Assembly: GCF_018613835.1 (NCBI RefSeq)
Contig: NZ_JAGGPM010000029.1
Location: forward strand, 1 to 64,000
DNA: 64,000 bases
Origin: Arthrobacter sp. ISL-5
GTDB lineage: Bacteria > Actinomycetota > Actinomycetes > Actinomycetales > Micrococcaceae
Direction of reading: 5' to 3'
Shown here: one piece after another, positions 17,070-27,738 of the stretch
Numbering within the stretch: the stretch's first letter is position 1
Layout of the letters: the number at the start of each line of letters is the position of its first letter
Translations under genes and position numbers: made by a program
The notes under the pieces: generated by a model
The model's input: the letters and a program-made list of their open reading frames with translations, nothing else
Database searches by the model: none
Told to the model about the DNA's origin: nothing

Positions 17070-18362
17070 ATGGCAAAGACATCGGGTGTGGCACCACTGC
17101 TGGCCGAAGCACTGGCCATAGTCCTGGGCACGGAGGAGATCCCCATCAGGCTGCGGGCCTGGGACGGCTCGGAAGCGGGCCCGGCGGCTGCGCCGGTCAT
17201 CGAGTTCCGGTCGCGGCGGGCGTTGCGCCGGATCCTGTGGTCGCCGGGGCAGCTGGGCCTGAGCCGGGCCTACGTGGCCGGGGAAATCGACCCGCACGGA
17301 GACATCTTCGCGGCTTTCACGGCCCTGAGCTCGGCCGGCAAGTTCGCCGAGCCCGGGCCCTTCCGGAAGCCAACGGCGCGTGAGCTGGGGACCCTGCTCG
17401 CCACCGCCGTCCGGCTGGGCGCGGTGGGGCCGAACCCCGCGCCGCCACCCGAGGAAGCGAAGGTGGAAAGGCACGGCCGGCGGCACTCCAAGAAGCGGGA
17501 CGCCGCGGCCATCTCGCACCATTACGACGTCGGCAACGACTTCTACCGCCTGGTCCTCGGGCCCTCGATGGTGTACTCGTGCGCGGTCTTCGACAGCGAA
17601 GACACGTCTCTGGAGGCCGCCCAGGAAGCGAAGCTCGATCTGGTCTGCCGGAAGCTCGGGCTGAAGCCAGGCATGCGCGTGCTGGATGTGGGCTGCGGCT
17701 GGGGCAGCTTTGCGCTGCATGCCGCGGAGCGGTACGGGGCGAACGTCGTCGGCGTGACGCTGTCCACCGAGCAGGCGGAGCGGGCCCGCAAGCGGGTGGC
17801 CGAGGCCGGGCTGACCGAGCGGGTGGAGATCCGGGTCCAGGATTACCGCGACATCGACGACGGCACGTTCGACGCGATCAGCTCCATCGGCATGTCGGAG
17901 CATGTGGGCCGTGAACAGCTCGGACGCTACGTCTCCAAGCTCCACAGCCTGCTGCGCCCGGGCGGCCGGCTGCTCAACCACGCCATTTCCTGGAACGCCG
18001 GGCCCACAGTGGACGATCCCGACTCGTTCATCCCGCGCTACGTCTTCCCCGACGGCGAGATGCTCAGCCTCTCCGACATGATGGTGGCGCTGGAGGGCGG
18101 ACGCTTCGAGGTGCTCGACGTCGAGGCCCTGCGCCGGCACTACGCCCTGACGCTGCGGGCCTGGGTGCGGAACCTGGAGGAGAACTGGGACGAGGCCGTG
18201 CGGCTCGCCGGTGCAGGCCGGGTCCGGATCTGGCGCCTGTACATGGCTTCGAGCGCGCTGGGGTTCGAGAGCGGCCTGACGGGCGTGAACCAGGTGCTGG
18301 TGCAAAAGCACGGCGGCGAGGAACCGCCGCTGCGGCTGAGGGAATGGACCGCTGCTGGTTGA
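17070..18362 (+). CDS. cfa: Cyclopropane-fatty-acyl-phospholipid synthase family, 430 aa
   Basis: Residues 170-430 form a class I SAM methyltransferase of the CFA synthase/mycolic acid cyclopropane synthase family. The AdoMet loop is VLDVGCGWGSFALHAAERYG near residue 205, and other family marks are HYDVGNDFYRLVLGPSMVYS upstream and GMSEHVG near 275. The first 150 residues match the N-terminal lipid-binding part of CFA synthases. It methylenates double bonds of membrane phospholipid acyl chains using SAM. Start ATG at 17070 follows GAGAGGCGACG. The stop codon TGA lies in GCTGGTTGA, which is also the first part of a dispersed repeat, so the C-terminus may have been set by repeat insertion. Confidence 0.92.
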   Translation: MAKTSGVAPLLAEALAIVLGTEEIPIRLRAWDGSEAGPAAAPVIEFRSRRALRRILWSPGQLGLSRAYVAGEIDPHGDIFAAFTALSSAGKFAEPGPFRKPTARELGTLLATAVRLGAVGPNPAPPPEEAKVERHGRRHSKKRDAAAISHHYDVGNDFYRLVLGPSMVYSCAVFDSEDTSLEAAQEAKLDLVCRKLGLKPGMRVLDVGCGWGSFALHAAERYGANVVGVTLSTEQAERARKRVAEAGLTERVEIRVQDYRDIDDGTFDAISSIGMSEHVGREQLGRYVSKLHSLLRPGGRLLNHAISWNAGPTVDDPDSFIPRYVFPDGEMLSLSDMMVALEGGRFEVLDVEALRRHYALTLRAWVRNLEENWDEAVRLAGAGRVRIWRLYMASSALGFESGLTGVNQVLVQKHGGEEPPLRLREWTAAG

Positions 18363-18449
18363 GCCGCTGGTTGAGCTTGTCGAGATCGCTGGTTGAGCCT
18401 GTCGAAACCAGCTGTGTCGAAACCAAGCGCGCCGACCCTTGATCTCGAC
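18357..18449. repeat. Dispersed repeat cluster (GGTTGAGCCTGTCGAAACC family)
   Basis: Head-to-tail copies occur here: GGTTGAGCTTGTCGAGATC then GGTTGAGCCTGTCGAAACC, followed by TGTCGAAACCAAG and CCTTGATCTCGAC. The first copy contains the stop codon of the cfa gene. The last piece abuts the DJ-1-like relic. Confidence 0.75.
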
Positions 18450-18566
18450 GGAGCGGGGCCGGACTGGTCCAGCTTCGTGGTGCGTGACGGAAACCTGATC
18501 ACCGGCCAGAACCCGCAGTCCAGCGTGGACGTGGCCAAGGAGGTCATCAAGGGCCTCGCTGGTTAG
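18450..18566 (+). pseudogene. C-terminal relic of a DJ-1/PfpI-type amidotransferase-fold protein
   Basis: One frame reads DGAGPDWSSFVVRDGNLITG then QNPQSSVDVAKEVIKGLAG and a TAG stop. The pattern DGNLITGQNP is typical of the end of DJ-1/PfpI family proteins. Nothing of the first 150 or so residues remains, including the nucleophile elbow. The 5' break coincides with the repeat cluster at 18357-18449, which suggests that repeat-mediated deletion removed the rest of the gene. Confidence 0.75.
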
Positions 18567-18649
18567 GTCACAGCGCACTGCCAGATGCACCCGTGAGTTG
18601 TAAACTCCAACCATCTGCCCGTGGCGACAGCTGTGATGGGAGGCCTCCA

Positions 18650-19324
18650 ATGAACGCTCCAACCATACGTCCGCTAAGGCGCGTACTCGGCCGCGGAGAG
18701 CCCGTCTGGTGGGCCATGTTTATAGGAGGCCTCCTTTGGATCGTCCACGGCTACTACCGGAACCTGACACCGCATGGTCCCGACGTCCTGTGGCAGGAAG
18801 ATCGTCAGTATTCACCGGTGCTCAGTGCCGAACTGTTCGTGCTGTACAACCTCCCCGGCGTCCTGGCGCTGCTCCTGACTGCTTGGGCAGCGCTGTCTTA
18901 CCTCGCGTTCGTCCCTGCTGCCCATTCACGGCTGAGGCGGACCGCCCGAGTACTTGTGGCGCTTAGCCTCGTCCTTGCCATCATCGCCGCAGCAGGGCAA
19001 TTGATTCAGTTCGACCCTTTGACAACCGGAGGGCTCAGCCTTGGCGCCCCAGTCGTGGGCCTGGCCCTTTTCCTGTCAGGAGTGGCAGCCACCGGGGATG
19101 GCCACGACAGGAATGGAAATCCGAAGCTGCTGGGACTGGGTCTGATGCTGCTAGGCGCAGTCGGGATGTTCGTCCTGCCCCTGCGGCCGCTGATGTACGC
19201 GCTGGAACTACTGCCTCTTGCCTTCGGCGCCGCCATATTTGCCCTGTTCGGCACGGGATGGATCATTCTCGGCTTCAGCCTCCGGAACGCCGCAGCCAGG
19301 GACACTGGAACCGCCTGCGCATGA
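18650..19324 (+). CDS. Multi-pass membrane protein of unknown function, 224 aa
   Basis: ATG at 18650 has GGGAGG (18638-18643) seven bases upstream; an in-frame ATG at 18593 lacks such a site. About six membrane segments are visible: WWAMFIGGLLWIVHGYY, LYNLPGVLALLLTAWAALSY, ARVLVALSLVLAIIAAAGQL, LGAPVVGLALFLSGVAA, LGLGLMLLGAVGMFVLPL and LPLAFGAAIFALFGTGWIIL. There are no conserved polar residues inside the helices that point to transport or catalysis. I do not recognise a family. It lies between the DJ-1 relic and a convergent hydrolase gene. Confidence 0.8.
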   Translation: MNAPTIRPLRRVLGRGEPVWWAMFIGGLLWIVHGYYRNLTPHGPDVLWQEDRQYSPVLSAELFVLYNLPGVLALLLTAWAALSYLAFVPAAHSRLRRTARVLVALSLVLAIIAAAGQLIQFDPLTTGGLSLGAPVVGLALFLSGVAATGDGHDRNGNPKLLGLGLMLLGAVGMFVLPLRPLMYALELLPLAFGAAIFALFGTGWIILGFSLRNAAARDTGTACA

Positions 19325-19357
19325 TCACCGGAGCTTTCTGCCCTGAGAGCTGCACCA

Positions 19358-20149
19358 TCAGTCTGCTCCCGCCGGACGTCTGCTTGCCGCCCGTTCCCAG
19401 TGCTCCCGCAACAAACCCGCGAGCCGTTCCGGTTCGATCCGGTGCGGCGGATCGAAATGGTGGCGCTCTTCGAAAACTTCCAGGCGGAAGTCCGGGAACA
19501 CCGCGGACAACCGGCTGGCAATCTCACCGTAGTCGTCCGGATTACTCCGGGCGCCGAGGGCGAAGAACACCGGCCGGTCGAAGCTGGCCAGCATGCCGCG
19601 GTCCAGTTCATAGCTCTTGAAGGTCCGTACAAACGCCATGATGCCCGCCGGTCGTTTGGCCATCCACGGCGGAGGGACGCTCGCCTGCGGCGGCAGAAGG
19701 ACGACGTCGGGCCTGACCGCCAGCCGCATGAACGCCTTCATGAACTCTTCTGGCGGCAGGGCCTCCAGCGCGTCATGGTCCTTCCATACCTTGGCGTGGG
19801 CAGGGCTCCAGTCCCAGCGGCCGGCCCACGCCGGTTCCAGCAACGCCAGGCTCTGCAATCGCTCAGGGTGCTTGGCGGCGAAAGCCAGCGCCACCGCACC
19901 GCCGCCGGAATAGCCGACCAGATGGAACGTCGCCCAGCCCCGGGCGTCGGCTTCGCGCACGACCCCCTCAACCTCTGTGTCCAGGCTCCAGTCTGCAGGG
20001 GGCTTGTCGTACACGTAGAGTTCAAGGTCTTTCGCGTTGGCCTCAACGTCCGGCCCCAAGGCCTCAATCAGGGCTGCATAGGCTAGCTCGGCGGGAAGCA
20101 CGGCGCCAGGGAGAAGCATCGCCCGAATCGGTTCCATGGACGCAACCAT
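19358..20149 (-). CDS. Alpha/beta hydrolase, about 263 aa
   Basis: The nucleophile elbow is GYSGGGA (near residue 82), a histidine lies at HHFDPPHR near the C-terminus (HH near 232), and an acidic residue is likely in SNPDDYG. The whole has the length of a single-domain alpha/beta hydrolase without signal peptide. Substrate unknown. ATG at 20149 (followed by a second ATG at 20137) is preferred: the frame is open to 20257, but that extension reads through a dispersed repeat. The C-terminal 65 residues are closely matched by a gene fragment on the + strand at 57901-58128, so a related gene once stood there. Confidence 0.88.
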   Translation of the reverse strand: MVASMEPIRAMLLPGAVLPAELAYAALIEALGPDVEANAKDLELYVYDKPPADWSLDTEVEGVVREADARGWATFHLVGYSGGGAVALAFAAKHPERLQSLALLEPAWAGRWDWSPAHAKVWKDHDALEALPPEEFMKAFMRLAVRPDVVLLPPQASVPPPWMAKRPAGIMAFVRTFKSYELDRGMLASFDRPVFFALGARSNPDDYGEIASRLSAVFPDFRLEVFEERHHFDPPHRIEPERLAGLLREHWERAASRRPAGAD

Positions 20150-20204
20150 ACGCCTGGAGCCACTGATCCCCAGAGCTCTTACAACCGTCAATGAACGACG
20201 GCGT

Positions 20205-20275
20205 GCGCCGGTTGAGCCTGTCGAAACCCGACCGCAGGGGACCCTTGATCTCGACAAGCTCGATCAGCGGCTCAG
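20205..20275. repeat. Dispersed repeat, two inverted parts
   Basis: GGTTGAGCCTGTCGAAACCC at about 20209-20228 is followed by CCTTGATCTCGACAAGCTCG, which is roughly the reverse complement of the other half of the family. The pair can fold back and lies in front of two genes transcribed leftward. Confidence 0.75.
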
Positions 20276-20541
20276 TCACCCATGCCCGGGTGGACCTTTA
20301 CGAAGTCGATCTTGTTGCCCGGGCTGGTTTTCCTCTTCGCCGGGGAACGTGAGAAGCCCTTAGCGTCCAGGTGGTTCTGGGCGCGGTATTCGGCCAGGGC
20401 GTCGTCGTAGGCCTTGTTGAGCCGGCCGCCCGAGACCTGTTCCGTCGTGCCATCGGCAAAGGTGATGGAGATCAGGACGCTTTCCGGGAAGTGCCGGTTC
20501 ATCCGGATGAAGCCTTCTGCGTCCTGCTGGAGAGTAATCAA
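20272..20541 (-). CDS. Small hypothetical protein, 89 aa
   Basis: The N-terminal half reads as a short beta-hairpin domain (RHFPESVLISITFADGTTEQ), then a helix (NKAYDDALAEYRAQNHLDA) and a basic tail (SRSPAKRKTSPGNKID). It is soluble with no signal peptide. Its stop lies at the edge of the dispersed repeat (GGCTCAGTCACC), so the tail may have been altered by it. I recognise no family. Coding is supported by codon use typical of the region and by length; the ribosome site (AAGGCGGAACACATTG) is weak. Confidence 0.6.
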   Translation of the reverse strand: MITLQQDAEGFIRMNRHFPESVLISITFADGTTEQVSGGRLNKAYDDALAEYRAQNHLDAKGFSRSPAKRKTSPGNKIDFVKVHPGMGD

Positions 20542-20684
20542 TGTGTTCCGCCTTATTTGTCGTGGCTTCTAGTCTCCCGCACTTTCAGGCTGCGGAGTGC
20601 GGCGCCGCCATGACACGAGACCGTGACAACGAAATGTACCCGCGGCAACGGCACCGTGAACTCCGCTCCTGCTAGCCTCCTCCT

Positions 20685-22160
20685 ATGACAACCGGACCGA
20701 TGGTCGGGTCAACCGATCCTCCCGGGACGGCCCCGGAGATAGCGATCTCGGACACTCCGGCAGATCCGGCCAATAGCACTCAACCAACCCCCACGGATCC
20801 CCCGGGCCCGGCCCGCACGTGGAGCCTGCTGCGCGAGTGGTCCAGGGCGTTCGTCTTCATGCTGCTGGCGCTGATACTCGGGGCGGCTGTCACGATCGTG
20901 GGGGTCCGGGCCGTGGTGCACCAGCTGGAGACGACGGCCAGCCAGGTCCGGCTCGAGTCCCGCACGGCAGCAACATTGGCCGCCGCGGTTGACGACCACG
21001 AGCAACTGGGGCACCAGCTCCTGTCCGGGGCGCCGGTCAACCGCGAGGCGTTCGTGCTGCAGCAGCGGGACATCTCGGACCTGTTCGGGCACGCCGCCGA
21101 GGTCCTGCCGGAGGAGAACGGGATGCAGGCCGCGCTCCGCCAGGCCCGCCAGGACTGGCAGTCGGCCCTGGCGGCGCGCGGCCTGTGGGGAGACCAGGTG
21201 CTGGAGCTCAACGGGAACCACGTGGCCGAGACTCCCGCCTTCGCCACGGCCAGCAAGGGCGTGCGGGACAAGCTCATAGGCATCCAGAGTTCCTCGCTCG
21301 AGGCGCTGGACAGGGGGCTCGTTGACACCGGCGACCTTGAACAGCTGCTGATCGTAGCGCGAACCGGACTCCTTGCCGTGGCCATCGGCGCCACCCTGTA
21401 CTTCCGCCGCCGCATGGTCAAGGACCTGATGCGGCCCGTGAACAGCCTGCGCCGCGGCGTCCATAAGCTGCAGGCCGGGGACTACAGCCATCGCATCGAC
21501 ATCGCCCGGCGCGACGAGCTGGGCGAGCTGGCAACCGCGTTCAACGGGATGGCCGCAGCCCTGCAGGACAGCCACGCCACGCTGACCCACCGCGCCACCC
21601 ACGACGCCCTCACCGGCCTCGCCAACCGGGCTGCCCTGACCGAGCGGCTGGCCGGTTCGTTCGCCTCCGGCAGCGATCTCAGGGCGCAACACGAGGGCCT
21701 GCTCTTCATCGACATTGACGACTTCAAGGACGTCAACGACTCCTTCGGCCACGAGGGCGGCGACGAGCTGCTCGTCCAGCTGGCTGCCCGGCTCCGGGCC
21801 AGCGTCCGCAGCCACGACATGGTGGCCCGGCTGGGCGGCGACGAGTTCGCCGTCGTCGTTCTGGATAACGACGACGGCACTCCGGCGACGGGGCCCGTCG
21901 CCGAGCGGATTTACGAGACGCTGATCGAGCCGTTCCTGATCGGCGATCATCCGCTGTCCGCGTCCGTGAGCATCGGCGTGGCCCAACGGAGCGCCGAAAC
22001 GGCGGACGCCACGGAGCTGCTGCGGCAGGCGGATACCGCCATGTACGCGGTGAAGCACGGCGGAAAGGCGCGCTACGAGGTGTACAGCCGCGAGGGGAAC
22101 CAGCCGAGACGGCAGGTGCGTCCGTCGCTGTCGAAGCAGGCCACCGACAACTCCTCCTGA
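20685..22160 (+). CDS. Membrane diguanylate cyclase (HAMP-GGDEF), 491 aa
   Basis: A hydrophilic N-terminus of 45 residues leads to membrane helix 1 (FVFMLLALILGAAVTIVGV). An extracytoplasmic helical sensor of about 150 residues follows, then helix 2 (LLIVARTGLLAVAIGATLYF near 225-243). HAMP follows (LMRPVNSLRRGVHKLQAGDY, ELGELATAFNGMA), then GGDEF at about 305-470. The active site LGGDEF is intact, as are FIDIDDFKDVND and DALTGLANR, so c-di-GMP synthesis is expected. No EAL domain is present and no RxxD inhibitory site is clear. The start has no good ribosome site; an in-frame ATG lies five codons later. It is monocistronic. Confidence 0.92.
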   Translation: MTTGPMVGSTDPPGTAPEIAISDTPADPANSTQPTPTDPPGPARTWSLLREWSRAFVFMLLALILGAAVTIVGVRAVVHQLETTASQVRLESRTAATLAAAVDDHEQLGHQLLSGAPVNREAFVLQQRDISDLFGHAAEVLPEENGMQAALRQARQDWQSALAARGLWGDQVLELNGNHVAETPAFATASKGVRDKLIGIQSSSLEALDRGLVDTGDLEQLLIVARTGLLAVAIGATLYFRRRMVKDLMRPVNSLRRGVHKLQAGDYSHRIDIARRDELGELATAFNGMAAALQDSHATLTHRATHDALTGLANRAALTERLAGSFASGSDLRAQHEGLLFIDIDDFKDVNDSFGHEGGDELLVQLAARLRASVRSHDMVARLGGDEFAVVVLDNDDGTPATGPVAERIYETLIEPFLIGDHPLSASVSIGVAQRSAETADATELLRQADTAMYAVKHGGKARYEVYSREGNQPRRQVRPSLSKQATDNSS

Positions 22161-22189
22161 AGCGGGCGCCGCGGGCGCACACTCCTCCC

Positions 22190-23100
22190 ATGGGACCGGA
22201 CGCAGACGCCGCTACCAAGAAACCGGAGCCCCCGGGCGGTGATGCCGCGGAGGTGGACACCCTCATTGTCGACGCCGGGCAGGCGGGCCTGGCCACGAGC
22301 TACAGGCTCGGCCAGGCAGGCGTCGAACACCAGCTGCTCGAGCGGCGCCCCGCCCTGGGCGGCGCGTGGCAGGACCGGTGGGATGCGTTCGTCCTGAACA
22401 CGCCGAACTTTTCGCTCGTGCTGCCCGGCATGCCCTACGACGGCCCCGACCCGGAGGCCTTCATGCCGCGCGCGGACGTCGTGGATTACATGCGGACGTA
22501 CGCGGAGACCGTCGGTGCACCGGTCCGCACGGCACCGCAACCCGGAGCAGCTGCCCGCGGGTGCCGCCCTGATAGTGGGGACCGGCCAGTCCGGCGGCCA
22601 GATCACGGAGGAGCTGCTCGCTGCCGGCCGCGAGGTCCATCTGGCGGTGTCCACCTGCCCGGAGACGCCGCGCCGGTACCGCGGCAAGGACATCCTCTAC
22701 TGGCTGATGCAGGTGGGCATGCACGGCTTCGAGTACGGGCTGAACGCGCTGACCGTGGGGCAGTTGCCCTCCCCCGCGGCGCGGTTCGCCTGCAACCCCC
22801 TGGTGTCCGGCGCCGACGGCGGCCACGACATCCACCTACGGGACCTCGGCCGCCGCGGCGTCCGGCTGCACGGCCATGTCAGTCATCTGGGCCACCGGCT
22901 ACAGGCTGGACTTCAGCATCCTGGACATCCCGGTCCTCGACGAGTGGAACTATCCCCGGCACAGCCGGGGCGTCACGGAGCATCCCGGACTCTACGCCGT
23001 GGGGCTGCCCTGGCTGACCGGCCAGGGCTCGTCGATCTTCGCCGGCGTGGGCAGGGATGCCAAGTACATCGCGGAGCACATCGCGCGGAACCCTGGTTGA
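22190..23100 (+). pseudogene. Decayed flavin-containing monooxygenase
   Basis: Three pieces of an FMO-type FAD/NADPH oxidoreductase lie in order but in different frames. The first has the FAD site as DAGQAGLATSYRLGQ (the first Gly of GxGxxG is Asp) and GGAWQDRWDAF. The second, from about 22555, has the NADPH site LIVGTGQSGGQITEELLAAG. The third, from about 22876, has the family end motif ATGYR and GLPWLTGQGSSIFAGVG. About 100 residues are missing between pieces one and two, and another block between two and three. Both gaps shift the frame. The stop lies in GGTTGA, the beginning of a dispersed repeat. Confidence 0.88.
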
Positions 23101-23172
23101 GCCCCGCCGGTTGGGCCTATCGAAACCTCGAAACCACGGCTGGTTGAGCCCCGCTGATTTAGCCTGTCGAAA
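23093..23172. repeat. Dispersed repeat cluster
   Basis: GGTTGAGCCCCGCCGGTTGGGCCTATCGAAACC is cut here as GGTTGGGCCTATCGAAACC, then GGTTGAGCCCCGCTG and TTTAGCCTGTCGAAAAGG. These are degenerate copies of the family at 18357 and 20205. The first one supplies the stop of the monooxygenase relic. Confidence 0.7.
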
Positions 23173-23262
23173 AGGTCGGGGTCGGCGGAGCTGTTCTCGA
23201 CCGGGGTTGCGGCCCCGGAGGCGCCGACCTGGCCCGCAGCGGCCATCACTGCCCCGCACCGG

Positions 23263-25103
<1,841 letters not shown>

Positions 25104-25107
<4 letters not shown>

Positions 25108-26189
25108 CGACAGCTCCATTCGGTCGCGCGGCGCAGCCCGTTGGCTGCCGCGGAGAACCCGACGACGACGGTGGTCCCGCCCTGCCGTGACACCGAGCTC
25201 GCCGACCCGGACACTCCGGCGAACTGGTCGTCCGAACCCGGTGGCAGGATCCGGGCGCTCTTGCCGACCCACATCACCGCCTGCGGTCGCGACGCGCGGA
25301 AGTACGGCGTGCTGCCCGCTCCGACGGCGATCCCCGCAATGCCTGCCAGCGCGCTCGAGGCGGGGCCGGCGGCCGCTGCGCCCAGGTCGGTGATGAGGCC
25401 GGAGGCGTTCCATTCGACCGCGTGGGTTCCCCCGGGCACGGCACTCTGGCCGAGCGCCTGCCCGGCGGAGTCGATCGCGAGCACCACACCGCCTCGCCCG
25501 GCGAGGGTCGGCAGGGCCCTCGGGGTGCCGGTCGGCTCCCACAGGACCGGAGTACCGCCGTCGGCGAGGGCCACCCCGCCGATCGTGCCGTCCGGGCCGA
25601 TCGCGAACGCATGACCGCCCCGCGCACCGGAGGGCAGCATGAGCCGGCGGGGTGCCGCGGTCACGGTGGACCAGACAGCGGGGCGCTCGTCCTCGTCGGC
25701 GCCCGGCCCGTCGGAGTGCTCCTCGTCGTCGATCAACACCCCGACGACGACGCCGCTGTCCGACACCATCGACGGGAGCGCGATGTCACCAGGGCTAACG
25801 GGGAGCCGATGGTACATCCCGTTCCGCCACCACCAGCCCACCAGCACCTCATGGGTGGCGTCATACCCCGTGCCGACGACGACTCCGGCCCGGTTCGCCG
25901 AGGTGGGGACCGCAGTCTGGAGTGGGACCGTCAGCGGGGTCGGCCGACCGTCCCGCCAGAGCACCGGCGCGGACCCGCCCGTGGCGGTGTCGGCGATACC
26001 GACCACCAGGCCGTTGCTGCTCGCCGCGATCGCGTTGCTGCCCCGGCCCCCCAGGCCGGCGAGCAGCCGCACGGCACAGTTCGTGGCAGCGCGCATTTCA
26101 CCCTCAGCAACCGACGCCGCAACCGGCACCACCACAAGACCACACCCCAGCGCCAGCAGCAGCGCTGCCAGCAGTGCCTGAAGCCGCAT
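25104..26189 (-). CDS. Secreted beta-propeller-like (HAF-type repeat) protein, 361 aa
   Basis: ATG at 26189 gives a signal peptide (MRLQALLAALLLALGCGLVV then PVAASVAEG). The mature protein is built of repeats of about 45 residues with the pattern GxVVG-x-AVLW-x-G (for example NGLVVGIADTATGGSAPVLW, GTIGGVALADGGTPVLWEPT, AVEWNASGLITDLG). This is the style of HAF-repeat and related propeller proteins. Six to seven repeats would fit a propeller or toroid. No catalytic residues are apparent. Its stop overlaps the start of the metallophosphoesterase (ATGA), so it is the first gene of a two-gene operon. It could present or bind a substrate for the phosphatase. Confidence 0.75.
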
Positions 26190-26589
26190 ATCCCGCGACC
26201 TGCGCAGATGAGGACCAGCCGAGCGATCACCTCCCCGCCTTACGCCAAGCCGGGAAGTCCTGCGGCCGCTACCACGCCCGCCCATGTGAAAAAATCCGTA
26301 GTCCAGCAATGTTGCTCCCCGGAGTTGAACTCCATATTCCCAGCAGCATCTGCAGCAGAATGGACCATTGCCATGGGTGCCCTGTGACTACGAGCCTAGG
26401 ATTCAGGTCAGGCGGGTGTCACGAGTAACAGGTACCTACTTCGAAGCTTGGAAAAAGCGCTCCGGTACTTGGGAGGTACTCACTCCCCGCCACCGTTCCA
26501 CGATCACATCGTCCGGCCCACTCGGGTGGGTCAAGGCTCTCCATGGCCGGTGCCACCGTGGTAGCGTCCGGCAGTGTGTACGGCTCCCC
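26190..26589. other. Intergenic stretch with no recognised gene
   Basis: No gene is supported here. The frame of the Tn3 transposase relic stays open leftward to 26419, but its residues there no longer resemble a transposase. The promoter of the propeller-phosphoesterase operon must lie near 26190-26350. Confidence 0.5.
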
Positions 26590-26815
26590 GGTGGCATCAG
26601 GCATCCGCGTGAGCCCGAGGTTGGTGGAATGGCTGATCAGTACTGCGATCAGGATCCGCTTCAACTCCGGGCTGCGGGCCTGTTTGCCCCCGGCATGGGT
26701 GAAGCAGTCCAGGTAGCCCGTGCGCTTGTCCAGCTCGATCAGCAACGACACGATCGGCGCGAACGGCAGCACCTCGGTCAGCTCCGCCCGATGTTCGGCT
26801 AGTACTACGGCGACC
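26590..26815 (-). pseudogene. Tn3-family transposase relic
   Basis: The - strand reads AEHRAELTEVLPFAPIVSLL then IELDKRTGYLDCFTHAGGKQ, ARSPELKRILIAVLISHSTN and LGLTRM. This closely matches an internal block of Tn3-family transposases that usually run to about 1000 residues. Only some 75 residues remain. The frame then drifts into unrelated sequence. No terminal inverted repeats or resolvase were found nearby. It marks past transposition just left of the hypothetical gene at 26854. Confidence 0.85.
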
Positions 26816-26853
26816 CCAGCCCGTCAAAATCAAGGGGACCCTGAGAACGTCGC

Positions 26854-27666
26854 CTACCCCGCACCGACAGCGGCGAACTCCGCCGGCATAGCCAACCCGG
26901 CCGCGCGGAACCATTCCTTGGCCCCTGCCTGGACCGAAGACATCGCGAGCTGTTCGACAACCCGCTCCGGTGGTCCTTCGAAGACTGATGCCCCGTGCTG
27001 CAGGCCTTCCGTGGACACGCTGCCTGCGAGGACCTGAAAGAGCGCCGGCTGACCCATAAGGGGAAGCTTCTCGCCCTGACCATCGGTCAACACACCCCAG
27101 CGCGACGCAAAGAGCGAAAAGGTCTCCGGACGTTCCCCGTTGTCCAATACGAGCGGACAGTCGTCCCCGGTGAGCTCAATCCGCTGGTAGTTGAGCTCCG
27201 TTTCGTCGAGCGCCATCAGTTGGCGCTCATCAAGCCACGCCACCCAGACCGTGCTGCGCCTCCCCCTCTGGGAATACGGAGCGGCCGCGATGTAGCCGGA
27301 CTTGCTCACGTGCGCCGAGTGACCGACCCCTACGTGGTGCAACTGACCACGGACCAGCGGCAGAATCCTGCTGACAGGTTGCCTGAACCGTGCGAACTTT
27401 CTCCTCAGGACGTCGGGACTGGAATTCGCGCCGATTGAGACCACGGGAGAACGGGAGTCCAGCGGCTCCGCGTTGGCTTCCGCCAAGGCCTCACTGAGGC
27501 GGGAGGTGAGCGCGTCGTCTGCGCCATCCAGCAGGGCCGACTGCCCCAGCGGCAGGTCTGCTACCAGCTGTAGCGGCAGGAAATCATCGCCATGCATGAC
27601 ACCCGAGGCTTCGGGCCGACTCCACGGATATTGCAGGGGATCAATCTGCTCTGAAGACACAGACAT
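26854..27666 (-). CDS. Uncharacterised protein, 270 aa
   Basis: The product is soluble with no signal peptide. A central block reads SIGANSSPDVLRRKFARF, LHHVGVGHSAHVSKSGYIAA, VWVAWLDERQLMALDETE and LNYQRIEL. The spacing (a Gly-Ser/Asn near the start of a strand, an S-x-YG-like turn, then a line ending in NY) faintly recalls gamma-glutamylcyclotransferase-like proteins, but the usual catalytic Glu setting cannot be confirmed. An alternative is a wholly unknown family. The start at 27666 has no strong ribosome site. It lies between the Tn3 relic and the cold-shock-headed gene, so it may be part of an acquired segment. Confidence 0.65.
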   Translation of the reverse strand: MSVSSEQIDPLQYPWSRPEASGVMHGDDFLPLQLVADLPLGQSALLDGADDALTSRLSEALAEANAEPLDSRSPVVSIGANSSPDVLRRKFARFRQPVSRILPLVRGQLHHVGVGHSAHVSKSGYIAAAPYSQRGRRSTVWVAWLDERQLMALDETELNYQRIELTGDDCPLVLDNGERPETFSLFASRWGVLTDGQGEKLPLMGQPALFQVLAGSVSTEGLQHGASVFEGPPERVVEQLAMSSVQAGAKEWFRAAGLAMPAEFAAVGAG

Positions 27667-27738
27667 ATACCGACCCTACTCCTCGCCGCAGCTCAGGTGA
27701 ACAGTGGTCACGCAGCTACGGTGACTATAGGGGTCGGA

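Noticed and set aside
20150..20257. 36-residue N-terminal extension of the alpha/beta hydrolase
   Set aside because: It is encoded by the dispersed repeat and would add an Arg-rich head not seen in single-domain hydrolases.
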